The notes under the pieces: model-generated
Database searches by the model: none
Told to the model about the DNA's origin: nothing
Seen by the model: only the letters and a program-made list of their open reading frames with translations
Shown here: one piece after another, positions 23,474 to 34,069 of the stretch
Position numbering within the stretch: position 1 is the first letter of the stretch
Layout of the letters: each line of letters begins with the position of its first letter
Made by a program: the position numbers and the translations under genes
Source of the DNA: Gonatopus flavifemur
Lineage: Eukaryota > Arthropoda > Insecta > Hymenoptera > Dryinidae
Assembly (NCBI GenBank): GCA_018340375.1
Contig: JAFFJZ010000004.1
Coordinates: forward strand, 29,920,001-29,984,000
Length of the DNA: 64,000 nt
Reading direction: 5' to 3'

Positions 23474-23642
23474 ATTTGAACGTTCTCAAAGAGGAAGAAT
23501 ATATGAATGCAAACATGCGTACACATATCGTCAAATGTTTATATCCGTATAAAAAAAAAGAATAAAAATAATGATGATACAATAATATTAACGAATATCA
23601 TAATCCATTATTCTTTCTCTTCCATTGTTACTAATATCAAAT

Positions 23643-24100
23643 TTGTTGGCGGTATTCTTGCACTTGGAGAATTCGTGTGATTTCATCTTCCCCGCTTGAC
23701 AACCTTTGGTGGACCGAGTAGCTAAGGGGAATCGAGTGGTGATGGTGTGTCGCACCAGTCTCTTTTAATTTCCCCTCATTTCGACGGTTGCGAGTGAGTT
23801 TTGCCGCCAAAAGAGGGAGAGTCTCTAGCCGTGTATCTAGCAAGACGTGCGTGGCATTCTTTCCCTACATCGCAAACGTTATTTCATTAGCGAGTGCATT
23901 ATAATCAACCGTGGTCTAATCTTGTGTCTGCAGGTACCAAAGAATATCCTCTTTGACTTCGATGTATGGCATTGAGTGTATTCATTGCGAATAAATCGTG
24001 TGGACATTACTGGAGTGTGACTGATTGCGAAACACCGGCTCGTTCCCTATCACACGCGATCCTCTGCCAATTCTCTACCTTCCCTTGAACTCCTTCCTGA
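23643..24100. mobile_element. LTR-like insertion between integrase and env
   Basis: This segment is richer in G+C than its surroundings, begins TGTTGGCGG, carries an AATAAA signal at about 23,990 and can be read to end at CTGCCA or CCTGACA, giving TG...CA ends. AATT borders it on the left and follows the first candidate end, but the right edge is not settled. It has no coding sequence. It differs from both the host LTR and the solo LTR in pol. It might instead be an intron or untranslated segment of the host element. Confidence 0.4.
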
Positions 24101-24205
24101 CATCCCTATCTATTCCATAACCAAAACTTCTATTACAGCTTCTCAAAAAGAGGGAAGAGATCACATGAAACAAGAATTCAATTTCCTATACTTCTACATT
24201 TCTAA

Positions 24206-25014
24206 CTAGGAATCGAATTCAATAAATTAACTTGCACTGACCCCTCTCACGATAAATGGACTATTTTACAACAACAAGTAGATTATCATAATTTAGACGC
24301 CTACGATTATTGTTCAAAGTGTGGTTGTGATTCGAATACTCTAGAGTGGACATTGAGGAAAGAAACTCTGCAAATTGCCATTGCCCGAACACACAAAATA
24401 AAATGGAAAATATTCATTGATGATGGTTTAGATTATGAGGAAATCGAAGAAAATAAAGCTTCATTTATTGATGAAATACGAACGAGGTTGAAACCAAATA
24501 CAGAACGTTATAAATCAATGTACGAAAAATTAGGACTAACAACATCAAACTCATCACTTAAACCTGTTTTCTACGGAAATGAATATGACCCCGAATTCAA
24601 TTGGGCACTTCCGAAAAGGAAAATTCCCACAAGAATAATTGAAGAAAGAGAAGAATTGTTAGAATCAGAAACCAAAGACACAACTTCACAAGTAACAATG
24701 AATTCAGTTACCGGGAATTTGAATTTTGAACTACTCAAGAAACAAACGAAGCTAATGAATACAGAAATTTGAAACCAATTGTAGACTACCACTCTCAAAA
24801 CGAATTTAAACTCAATGGAAAATCGAGATACGTCCATCAGACAAAACTAGAGTCCAAAATACCATCACTAATGGATATTCAAACTACCGTACCCAAACCA
24901 TGGAGATTGAAGATAAATTCCTGTCCGAATTGTGGTTTCAAAATTAAACCCTTTATTTTACGTAACTTCTGCACTAGATGTAGTTACAATTTTACAAGAA
25001 TTAGCGTATTCTAA
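24206..25014 (+). pseudogene. Zinc-ribbon ORF between integrase and env
   Basis: An open frame (24,206-24,772) begins after a TAA and has YCSKCGC near its start, then a mostly acidic and polar body of about 150 residues (KKQTKL near the end). An overlapping frame (24,769-25,014) finishes with CPNCGF...FCTRCSYNF, a second CxxC...CxxC pair typical of zinc ribbons. A one-base shift probably joined them. I do not recognise the family. Its place, directly before env, is where some insect and vertebrate retroviruses keep accessory genes. No ATG with good context begins the first part. Confidence 0.5.
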
Positions 25015-25259
25015 GGCGACTAAAAAAAAACAAAAAAAAGCATATGTAAACTACTCGTGGTATCTAAACTTATTATGATCTTTTGTTCCCCGCAAGAATG
25101 TTTAAGGAAGAAATATTAGAAGAAATGATATATTGAAAGTTTTTCGTTATACAGGAAATAGAATTATAAACGTACGATTCAAATACCTATAAGTATATTC
25201 AGAGAGAAAGAAGAAATATTGTATGTAATTATAGGAAATAAGGACCCCAAACGAAGGCC

Positions 25260-27268
25260 ATGGAGATTAACCTGCAGAGAATTTTGAGTCTTTTGATATT
25301 GGCACAAACAACATATGGACTCATTGGATACGATTGTGGCACACCGAACTCCAACATAACCACAGTCTCATTAAATTCTATGGGAAGTTGCGACATCCCA
25401 GAGCCCAAGGTCAACAAAAGTACTGTTTACATGCAACTCTTACAAGTAAACAATTATGGCACCGTGCATGTTCAAGAGTGCAAAATCGAAATATTCAGGG
25501 AAGTCCAACGTTGTGGAATGTTTTCCCACGGGTCAGCCGTACTCGGGGGAATAGCTGAGTATATTTTGGAAACCTCGCGAGACCAATGCAGGAATATGCA
25601 CGAGTTGGGGAGAGTAATTATAGCACATAGCGTCGTCGATGGAATTCAAAAGAACGCAACCACCACGTATGCCATAACGTTAGCTGGAACAATCACCGCT
25701 GCAGGAGACTGTAGCGGAACTTACTATACTGACCCATACGGAACTTGGGGAAATGTAATCGTCATGGGAAAAGCTAAGATATCTCTCAGCGACTACGAAG
25801 CCCAAACACATTCAGAAGATGGGAAAATCTTCCTGAAATCTGGAACTCAGTGTTCGATAAACGCTGGAACTTGCATCGATTTACTTGGTAGTTATGCCTA
25901 TTGGAACGTTATTCCCAGAAAATCGTGCATATTCGACCGCTACGGAGTTCTTTATGAGGGATATGGAGAAAAATTGATAGATCAACTCCAACATTATCAA
26001 GAAACGATCTATACTGTTAACACCCAAGACAAAAACTTTGCGCTATCTACGGAAAATTCACAACTGTTGTGTGGATACCACCTGATAAAAACACAACACC
26101 CTAAACTGTATATTTTAGGGGGAAGAAAAGGAAATTTCTTCAAAAGCCCTGCACCAATCAAAACTGAGGAACTCGATTTATTCACTTATGTTAACAGTGA
26201 GTTTGTCTATTTCGAAAAACATATACGGAATCAAATTAATTCACTTCACAAGGATGTCATGTTACACCGATGCAGAATAGAACAGGATTTGTTACGCAAT
26301 GCCCAAACATTAGCACTAATCAGGCCCGAAGAGTTCGCCTACAATTATCAAGAAGGCCCAGGCTATACTGCCATAATCACTGGGGAAGTCGCCAGAATCA
26401 TCAAATGTACCCCCGTGGGAGTGAAAATGTCCAACCTAGATAAATGTTCCCAGGAATTACCGGTCACAAAGGGAGACAAACAATACTTCATGATGCCCAA
26501 AACGCATATATTGAAATCAAGGGGCTTTGAAATCCCCTGCAACACCGTCCTACCTCCGATGTACGAAGTCAACGGCATCTGGTAGGGAATGCAACCGCAT
26601 CCATCTGAAACACGGAACCTCGGAAAATGACCCTCCTTACCCAACTAACTTGGGCTTACCAACATTCTGGGGACTTGGCAAAACAAGGAATATACACTGA
26701 CCAGGATTGAGAAAACCTCAGGGACTACATCATGCTACCCTTCGAACAACCAGCCATTATCAATAAGATAGTGAGAGCCGCCACCGGCGAACAAGAGAAT
26801 CTCCAGGGTTTCACATTTGGAAATCTACTAAATGATCAAGCTCTGGAAACAATAGCCAGATCTACATGGAATAAGATGTGAAGGACTTTCCATACATTTG
26901 GATTATTTAGTGCTGGTATCATTGGAATACTCACACTCACAAAAATAATCAAACTGATCATGGATACAATCATCCATCTCTTCGCACTCCATAGTGCGTA
27001 TGGATGGTCCATCTACTTACTAGGAAGTTTATGGGATTCCTTAACCAACTTCTTGCTACACCTGGCAAATCGGAGGAATAACGATAATTATACACAAACA
27101 ACTCCCACCGAAGAGAAGGGACAACAAACAGAGACCATCGAAATCGGAACGGAAAACAAGACTGGGCCAATACCAGTGTATCCTGACCAGGAATTGAAAT
27201 ATCAAAAAACCGACGCAAGTAACTTCCAGATAGAAGGTCATAGAAGACCTTACGGTCTCGACAATTGA
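25260..27268 (+). pseudogene. env: env-like glycoprotein, probably of chuvirus-type origin
   Basis: The main frame (25,260-26,585, 441 codons) starts with a hydrophobic signal peptide (about residues 1-20) and then a Cys-rich ectodomain with several N-x-T/S sites. A TAG ends it at 26,583. The protein plainly continues: two frame changes follow (near 26,587 and 26,699), then in-frame TGA codons at 26,708 and 26,879. The last part has long hydrophobic stretches near 26,890-27,040 that serve as membrane anchor, and a polar tail ending at 27,268. The early arrangement (aromatic-Asp-Cys, an N-x-T site and a Cys-Asp pair) recalls glycoproteins of the Chuviridae/Jingchuvirales, which arthropod gypsy and BEL elements are known to have captured. 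That assignment is from general family resemblance. This copy cannot encode a full protein. Confidence 0.7.
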
Positions 27269-27419
27269 ATGGCTATTTGTGACAAATCTCCTACGTAGAT
27301 GAGTTTTATGAAACACTCGTATTGCTTTCTGTGTAAAACGACATTTAACTCTCCAGTGTTTTTGTTTTCAGCGCCTGAGGATTACCGTCGCCATTAGAGT
27401 TACCCAATGTGCACCACGA

Positions 27420-27545
27420 GGAGGTTGAGCGATCGGATCTTGCACATCTTTGTGGCCCTGAAAATTTGATGAAACCCCATAAGTGAAAATCCAAAGTGGT
27501 AAGATCCGGAGACCTAGCTGGGATTTTCCATCGACCAATATTGAC
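27420..27545 (-). pseudogene. Fragment of a Tc1/mariner transposase
   Basis: On the minus strand the translation contains ARSPDLTTLDFHLWGFIK, the region around the third catalytic Asp of Tc1/mariner transposases. It closely resembles the corresponding part of the neighbouring plus-strand transposase at about 28,600. The two are in opposite orientation, so this is a second, truncated copy or an inverted rearrangement. No more of the enzyme is recognisable in 27,345-27,602. Confidence 0.7.
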
Positions 27546-27662
27546 AATTATGTCTGTTCGTAGTACCGTTACTGTGAATTGTTGCCAAACACAAGTGCAC
27601 ATAAATACTTGTTTTTATCATGAACAAGGAAGTTCATACTAGAGCATTGTTTACAAACATAA

Positions 27663-28773
27663 GTGAAACGGAATGTTTCATATCCTTCATTCATTCACAA
27701 ATTCTTTTCGATATACGATTCAAACTTGAAGAAGATCTTTGATCAGTGTTGTGAAGGTCTCGATACCATGGATCATCCTCGGGGTGGAATACTTGATATT
27801 CTCCTCATACTAGGAGAATGTCGACGTAATTACGCTGCAGCATCAAGATTGTATAGAGAGAGGTATCCAAATAGACGCCAGCCTTTACTTCAGGCGATAC
27901 GCTCAATAGAGAGACGAGTTAGAGGAATGAATATCCCAAGAGTAAGAAGGCGTAATGATGGAAAACGTATGAATGCACGCTCAGTAGCCGTTTTAGGAAT
28001 GGGGCACCTGAATCCTCACATTAGTACCAGACAAATCGAGCACCAATTAGGGATCCCAAGATCAACGACACACCGCATACTAAGATCTGGTAAATATCAT
28101 CCTTACTACATTACAATGGTGCAAGCATTAAGTGAAGATGATCTTAGACGTAGGGTTGGATTCGGTCAATGGGCCTCGGAGCAACCGCCTGGTTTTTTTC
28201 GATTACGTGATGTTTAGTGATGAGGCAACATTTCGCAGTAACGGTGTTATGAACAGACATAATTGTCATTATTGGTCAATTGAAAATCCTAGATGGCATC
28301 GACAAGTTGACAATCAACATCGCTGGACTCTGAATGTGTGGTGTGGGATTTTGAATGGTCAGATCATTGGTCCTTATTTCTTCCAACATACTGTTAGAAA
28401 GGAGAATTATCTGCAATTGATTCGGGACAAATTACCAAGGATGTTGGGAGATGTTGATCTCTACACACGGAACATGATGTGGCTTCAACATCATGGGGCA
28501 CCACCTCATAACGCTGCAATTGTCAGAAATTTCCTGAACACATCTTACCCACACAGATGGGTTGGTCGCGGTGGATACATTGCCTGGCTGGCGAGGTCTC
28601 CGGATCTGACCCCTTTGGATTTTTACTTATGGGATTTCATCAAAGATGTAGTTTATGGAAGACCACCAACGATCAGAGATGACATGAAACGCCGAATACG
28701 AACTGTCTGCCGAACAATTCCACGTCATGTGCTTTTGTCGTTAGAACCACATTTTCAGAGACAAATTAGGTGA
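27663..28773 (+). pseudogene. Tc1/mariner-superfamily transposase, DD41D-like, inactivated
   Basis: The N-terminal helix-turn-helix half (27,663 to about 28,190) has the GECRRNYAAASRLYRERYPNR signature common to a group of insect Tc1/mariner transposases. The second half (28,150-28,773) has FSDEATF (first Asp) and SPDLTPLDFYLW (third Asp). The two halves are in different frames, and the shift falls in a T7 run near 28,190. The motif that should read DGAPPH reads HGAPPH near 28,495, so the second catalytic Asp is His. Between that position and the last Asp there are 41 residues, like DD41D families. It lies just inside the right LTR. I did not find matching inverted ends. Confidence 0.8.
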
Positions 28774-28826
28774 TGCCAACAGGTCAACGGTGCAAATATC
28801 GAACATTTGATACGGTGAATTTCCAT

Positions 28827-30264
28827 TTCTACCCTTAAAGAATCAAAGCAGAAGGCACAATTCTGATGGGTTGATTGACAGGTCAGAAAAATGTATAAAA
28901 AGACGTGAAACATCAGCAAAATCGATTCATGAAGAATTCTGCTCTTGAGCTATTATGTTCTCTCAAGGAGAACTTTCCTCCTCTCAAGAAGAACTCCCCT
29001 TCTCTCGAGAAGAACTTCCCTTCTCTCAAGAAGAACCTCCCTTCTCTCAAGAAGAACTTCCCTTCTCTCAAGAAGAACTTCCCTTCTCTCAAGAAGAACT
29101 TCCCTTCTCTCAAGGAAGAACTAACGTCCCATTTTTCACTCAACATTGAACGAGGAAATCAGTATCTATTCCAAGCAACTTTTGGAACAAGGGTCTACTA
29201 CGACAACAACAATTCAACCATCCGAAGCAAAGGTCGACCCATCCACAATTTCAAGGATCAACCAACCAAGGCAAAAATTTGAATCACCAACGTCAACACC
29301 CATCCTGACTGGAAAATCGCCCTTGTCTACGGGGACATTTCTTCTATTCTTCATCGAATAAATTCACCAATCTTAAGTAAGTATCTTCTGCCTTTGTGTA
29401 GTAGCATGAAGAAAAATCTATAGTAAAAAGCATAGACAATTCATCTGTCCTTTTTACTCACCAGGAAACAAATGCTCCCACGATCAATACGGATATTCGT
29501 ATCTAATTACATGTCCTGATTGAAGTAGCGTATTTGAAAACCCCCATGTTTTTTCTTCTCTTGCATCTGCGGATCGATTCAAAGTTTTTTTTTGTAATCC
29601 AAAGTACTTATCTCTCGCCTGTTGGTTTTCTCAATATTCGTTAACATCACCCTAGGCCCCGTATTTTGAATCATGATCCACGATCTCTATTGGTTCGATC
29701 ATAGATAATTTTTCCATCGTTCTTTTTTCAATAGTGGAAGAAATCGCCGCGGTGGGAATAAAGATTAAGACAATTTAATCTCGCCTAGAGGAGCGTAGAC
29801 GCAGCCTATAGGACAGGAGGAGTCGAGGAAACTGACGCATGCTATTCAAAATTCTTTTCAAATCACGTTGAAGATCAAAGTAATCTCTTCAAATTAGAGA
29901 AGAAATCGAAAACATTAAGATGGCTTCACCAGATTAATGAATATCTTGTACCCCAACGATGTGAACTTTGTATTGAATTTAAGGTGAAGTTCTTCGATTG
30001 CGAAACATATTCTAAATATAAAAATATCTATGAAGGAATGCCGCTGGACATGTCAAAGAGAATTGATCTGAAAACCGAGGAAATTGTAGAAATTCGATTC
30101 TTTTCGATTGTAACTTTTAGAAATAAACACTTATGTATTTAACCAAAATAATTTCATTTTTGAGTCTTATTCATTTCATCGCCTACCCCATCCTTACGTT
30201 ATAGTTGAATTGGGGAATTGAAAAACTACTTGCCGTTTTGTATAGAAATATACAGGACGTGACA
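28827..30264 (+). repeat. Right LTR
   Basis: This is a direct copy of 7697-9086, with TATA box at 28,894 and end GTGACA at 30,264. It contains about eight copies of a 21-bp unit (CTTCTCTCAAGAAGAACTTCC) at 28,962-29,122, versus two clear copies in the left LTR. It lacks the ~75-bp segment found near 8150 in the left LTR. The small two-CxxC frame of the left LTR is damaged here: two Cys codons have become Tyr codons. Confidence 0.85.
28962..29122 (+). repeat. 21-bp minisatellite in the right LTR
   Basis: About eight head-to-tail copies of CTTCTCTCAAGAAGAACTTCC occur, nearly identical in the 3' half. Each unit contains the small inverted repeat TTCTCTCAAGAAGAA. It expanded after the two LTRs were made identical by reverse transcription. 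Confidence 0.85.
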
Positions 30265-30439
30265 TCATCTAGAACACTTGTGCTATCAAAGTTGCTTACA
30301 AATCTCCTCCTGAATTTGTTGTGAGTCTCAAAAGAATAGAAACTTTGTATTATGACATTATTATTTTACAAACTCGTTCCTGATTATTCAAAGAATAAAC
30401 CAGGGTTTTTTTAATGTTTAAGAACTTCCTCCTGCCCCC
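30265..30439. other. Flank of the retroelement
   Basis: Unremarkable AT-rich sequence immediately after the right LTR. I see no gene. Confidence 0.4.
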
Positions 30440-30785
30440 GAAGAATTCAATGACTTCACAAAAGTTTCGTAAGAAACTCACTCTCTAAATTTCTTGGAGT
30501 GAAAATCCACTCCTAAGGCCTGAAAATACTCCAAGTCCAACAAGAGTGAGATTCCACTCCTATAGAGTGGGTTTTCACTCCATAACAGGGAATTTCCATT
30601 CTCTTGGAGTGAGGATTCCACTCTTATGAGGAGGTAAAATTCAACTCTTTGAACCGAGTTGGACCTTCACTCTGTTGGAGGGAGAATTAACTCTCATGGA
30701 GCGAAGAGTCACTCTTCGGGAGTGGAACCTCATTCTTCCAGGACTTGCAGTATTTTCACTCTTCAAGAGTGAATTTTTCACAAGG
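30440..30785. repeat. GAGTG/CACTC palindrome-rich element
   Basis: More than a dozen GAGTG or CACTC motifs occur in alternating orientation, many as short hairpins such as CACTCTTCAAGAGTG near 30,755. Similar strings occur at 42,945-43,025 and inside the pogo intron near 62,120 and 62,400, so this belongs to a dispersed non-coding family. No clear end repeats were defined. Confidence 0.5.
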
Positions 30786-31265
30786 AATTGAGGGAGACAG
30801 GTAGTCTAACAAAGCAGCAAGATTCAGGGTATCTGTGGAGGCCTAACTTCACTAGAATAGTTTTTCTCAAATTAAACACCAAGTCAGCATCAAAGTGTGG
30901 AGGGAACTTTTTTCCGGTTTCAATTTTCGGTGAAGAATTGGATTTTTTGGCCGAAAACCGAATTTCAGTTGATCTTTAGACCGAGGTTTCACGTATTCCA
31001 TGCTATTGGGAATTGAAAACTTTTCCGGAGATGACCTGAGTCGAAAAATGATTCCTCCCTACACAGCACCACAGTTCCATATGAATTCGTAAAGAACTCC
31101 ATACAAAGAATCCATTATGAATTCTTCCATAAGAGTTTTTGAAGAATTAACAAAGAATCCAATCAGATCGTAAGGAATTCTTAATGAGTTCTTGAAGAGC
31201 TCAGGGAAGAGTTCACAAAGTGTCCATCATGATTCGCAAAGTATTCCCAAAGAATCTCCGGAATG
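30786..31265. other. No gene recognised
   Basis: A 63-codon frame at 30,788 has no known motif. From 31,080 to 31,260 there are loosely repeated AAGAATTC/AAGAACTC strings. I see nothing else. Confidence 0.4.
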
Positions 31266-31269
31266 TCAG

Positions 31270-31440
31270 TTCGGAATGAATCGCTATGAATCGATTTCGA
31301 ACATGTATTAAAAGTTCGGTTCGAGTTCGGTTCGACTCTTTAAAGTTTGGTTCGGGTTCGGTTCGATTTCGAACATATATTTGAAGTTCGGTTCGAGTTC
31401 GGTTCGACTGAAAAATTTAAGGTTCGCACACCCCTAACTC
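31270..31440 (+). repeat. GTTCGGTTCGA repeat
   Basis: Two copies of a ~80-bp unit are built from GTTCGGTTCGAGTTCGGTTCG and ATTTCGAACAT-like strings. The block ends GGTTCGCACACCCCTAA, which resembles the inverted terminus of hAT-type elements, but I found no matching left end. Confidence 0.55.
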
Positions 31441-31451
31441 ACAGTTTAATC

Positions 31452-33490
31452 GAGGGTCCCCATGCAATAACCACGTAGGCGCTCGAGAAGCGGTATAAGT
31501 ATTGTCCAAGCCATGACGTCAAGGGTCGAAAAAAAAATTCGGAATTTCGAAAATCTAGAAATACTGGACAATAGGGCTTGAAAAATGAATATGAGTCTCC
31601 GTTGACGATTTTTTTCTAGGATCAGTAGTTTTCGAGAAAAAGATAAAAACTATCTATTCTTTCGCACCACAAATCAATGTTTTCCAATATTAAACTCGTT
31701 CAAACTCGGTCATTTTTCGATGTATCTTGATGAATCTTCCGGATTCTGATTCGTAAGACTTCCCCGAAGACAACAGTGTATAAAAAATTCATAAAAGTTG
31801 ATAATAAATCACCAATTTTTTAATCCGAAGTGAAAACCCTGTTTTCCATGCTTTGCATTGAAAAAGTGTCAGGGGAAGTATGAGCTACAAAAAACTCCCA
31901 GCGACAAAGTTGTTCACTAGTATATGGACAAACTTTGTGGAAAGTTTCAGATCGATTGGACTCTTAGTTCGCGAAATACAGCGGTTTATTTATTAACGCG
32001 CGACCGAAATTTTTCACCATTTTGCGTCATTCATCAATTAAATATCAAGGTCCGTAGGAAAGATCGTGTTCGCTCAATATTTGAACCTGGGTTTATGTTT
32101 TTGGGGTCAGAAAATTCGAATATTGAACTATTTTCGTAAAATTCTGTATTCATTTCTCTTGAATGAACAATTCAATTGTTTATAACGTCATCATGGAAAT
32201 GTCATTAACCAAAGAGAAACATTTGCTTGACAACAAAAGTTTCAACTTAATAATGAGGAAAATCGGGACGGTACAACATTTTTCATAGAACAATCATTAA
32301 CCGTACAGCATTCAGACGGAGCACCACTCACCGAACCAGTGGGCATTCCTAAAGAGGAACAGAATGATTTAAATTATGAAATATCTCCCCCCAAAGGGAA
32401 AAGAATTTTTTGATGCATTAATAGCTAAAGTTGGGGAAAAGGTGTAAAAATAAGCGATTTGTGAAAGGCACAACATTACAAAGTTAATTGCAAACGTATT
32501 AGGAAAATGTATTATAAAATGTATTGTTCAAAAAACAATACATGTATTGTTTGTTTGTTGTATAATGTGTTGTTTAAAAAATTTGATACTTTATGTAATA
32601 CAGGCCATGTGAATTTATTCAAATATACTTATGATACTCATGAAAATACAAGTGTTTTGATAAAAATTTGTGTGTACAAAATCTAATTATCGCAGGATAA
32701 GAAACTTGTTGTCAAGAAAATGTTTCTCTTTGGTCAATAGTATTTCCATAATAACGTTATAAACAATTGAATTGTTCATTCAAGAGAAATGAATACAGAA
32801 TTTTGCGAAAATAGTTCAATATTCGAATTTTCTGACCCCAAAAACATAAACCCAGGTCCAAATATTGAGCGAACACAATCTTTCCTACGGACCTTGATAT
32901 TTAATTGATGAATGACGCAAAATGGTGAAAAATTTCGATCGCGCGTTAATAAATAAACCGCTATATTTCGCGAACTAAGAGTCCAATCGATCTGAAACTT
33001 TCCACAAAGTTTGTCCATATACTAGTGAACAACTTTGTCGCTGGAAGTTTTTTGTAGCTCATACTTCCCCTGACACTTTTTCAATGCAAACCATGGAAAA
33101 CAGGGTTTTCACTTCGGATTAAAAAATTGGTGATTCATTATCAACTTTTATGAATTTTTTATACACTGTTGTCTTCGGGGAAGTCTCACGAATCAGAATC
33201 CGGAAGATTCATCAAGATACATCGAAAAATGACCGAGTTTGAACGAGTTTAATATTGGAAAATATTGATTTGTGGTGAGAAAGAATAGATAGTTTTTAGT
33301 TTTTTTCTCGAAAACTACTGATCCTAGAAAAAAATCGTCAACGGAGACTCATATTCATTTTTCAAGCCCTATTGTCCAGTATTTCTAGATTTTCGAAATT
33401 CCGAATTTTTTTTCGACCCTTGACGTCATGGCTTGGACGATACTTATGCCGCTTCTCGAGCGCCTACGTGGTTATTGCATGGGGACCCTC
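31452..33490. mobile_element. Large palindromic (fold-back) element, copy 2
   Basis: The outer ends GAGGGTCCCCATGCAATAAC and GTTATTGCATGGGGACCCTC are perfect inverted copies. Pairing continues through GGCGCTCGAGAAG / CTTCTCGAGCGCC and onward to about 32,245 on the left and 32,700 on the right, leaving a unique centre of about 455 bp. Arms are about 790 bp and very similar. Internal landmarks match copy 1 at 2175-4965 (GCGCTCGAGAAG, TATTGTCCAA, AGATCGATTGGACT). Each arm translates to the same 70-residue peptide (31,924-32,139 plus strand, 32,776-33,018 minus strand), similar to that of copy 1. No transposase is present. Confidence 0.85.
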
Positions 33491-33555
33491 AATGGACAGA
33501 AGATTAAAAAGGAAAGATATTTTTATGCTTACGGATTATATTCAAATTGTGAAAG

Positions 33556-34068
33556 ATGCGCGAAAAAAAACCAAAACCACTTGACCTTGAATATCTCAAT
33601 CACCAGTATTTCCTCAATTATGAAGATACAAACGTAATGCAAATCAAATCAATTCGGCCAGGTAAAGCGAGGGTAGTTGACATTCGTTGTGTAAAATATC
33701 TTTCAGATGGTAAAATTATGTATAAGATTCGTTACACCGATGAATACCAAGAGTTGATTCAAAAACAACAACTGATAGATCCAGAATATCCGCTGCAACC
33801 TTTGTTCAAAGAGAGATTGAAAATAAATAAAAATAAATGAATGCATTCGCAAGAATTGAAGAAAGTGTTACCAACAGACACGCATTGCTTCTGTGATAAT
33901 TTGGAGTTCAATAGTTTGGAATCTACTGGAGGCAGTGACCAAACGTTGTCAACAGATATTCTAGAAATCGCAGATGCAAAAGTTTGCGAAAATATTGGGA
34001 AAAAACGGAAGACGAGTCAAGACGATCCACCAGTTGGAACCAAAAGACCACGTCGTGTTCAAAGATAG
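33556..34068 (+). pseudogene. Unrecognised ORF, single in-frame TGA
   Basis: The ATG at 33,556 directly follows an in-frame stop and opens a 94-codon frame. A TGA at 33,838-33,840 is followed at once by ATG in the same frame, and the frame then runs to 34,068. The first part is basic and mixed (string KIMYKIRYTDEYQEL). The last part is acidic, then ends with a nuclear-localisation-like KKRKTS...TKRPRRVQR. I do not recognise the family. It begins 66 bp after the palindromic element, so the 5' part of a gene may be missing. Origin from a host gene or from another transposon are both possible. Confidence 0.4.
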
Positions 34069-34069
34069 A

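Larger units (their letters stand above)
7697..30264 (+). mobile_element. Ty3/gypsy-like LTR retroelement with env-like gene, expanded by nested insertions
   Basis: Two direct repeats of about 1.4 kb (7697-9086 and 28,827-30,264) bound a region that reads, on the plus strand, primer-binding site, gag with zinc knuckles, protease, reverse transcriptase, RNase H, linker, integrase and env-like glycoprotein. This is the order of an insect errantivirus or endogenous retrovirus of the Ty3/gypsy lineage. The size is inflated by a Transib transposon (11,215-16,047), a probable solo LTR (19,635-20,761), another LTR-like insert (about 23,643-24,100) and Tc1/mariner debris next to the right LTR. Every large gene has stops or frameshifts, so this copy cannot express a full protein set. 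The LTRs end in GTGACA. The 5' LTR edge does not show the usual TG, so that boundary may be truncated. I found no convincing flanking duplication. Confidence 0.85.

Noticed and set aside
23643..24100. Promoter or intron for a spliced env transcript
   Set aside because: Not excluded, but the composition shift, TG start and AATAAA fit an LTR better; kept only as a low-confidence insertion.
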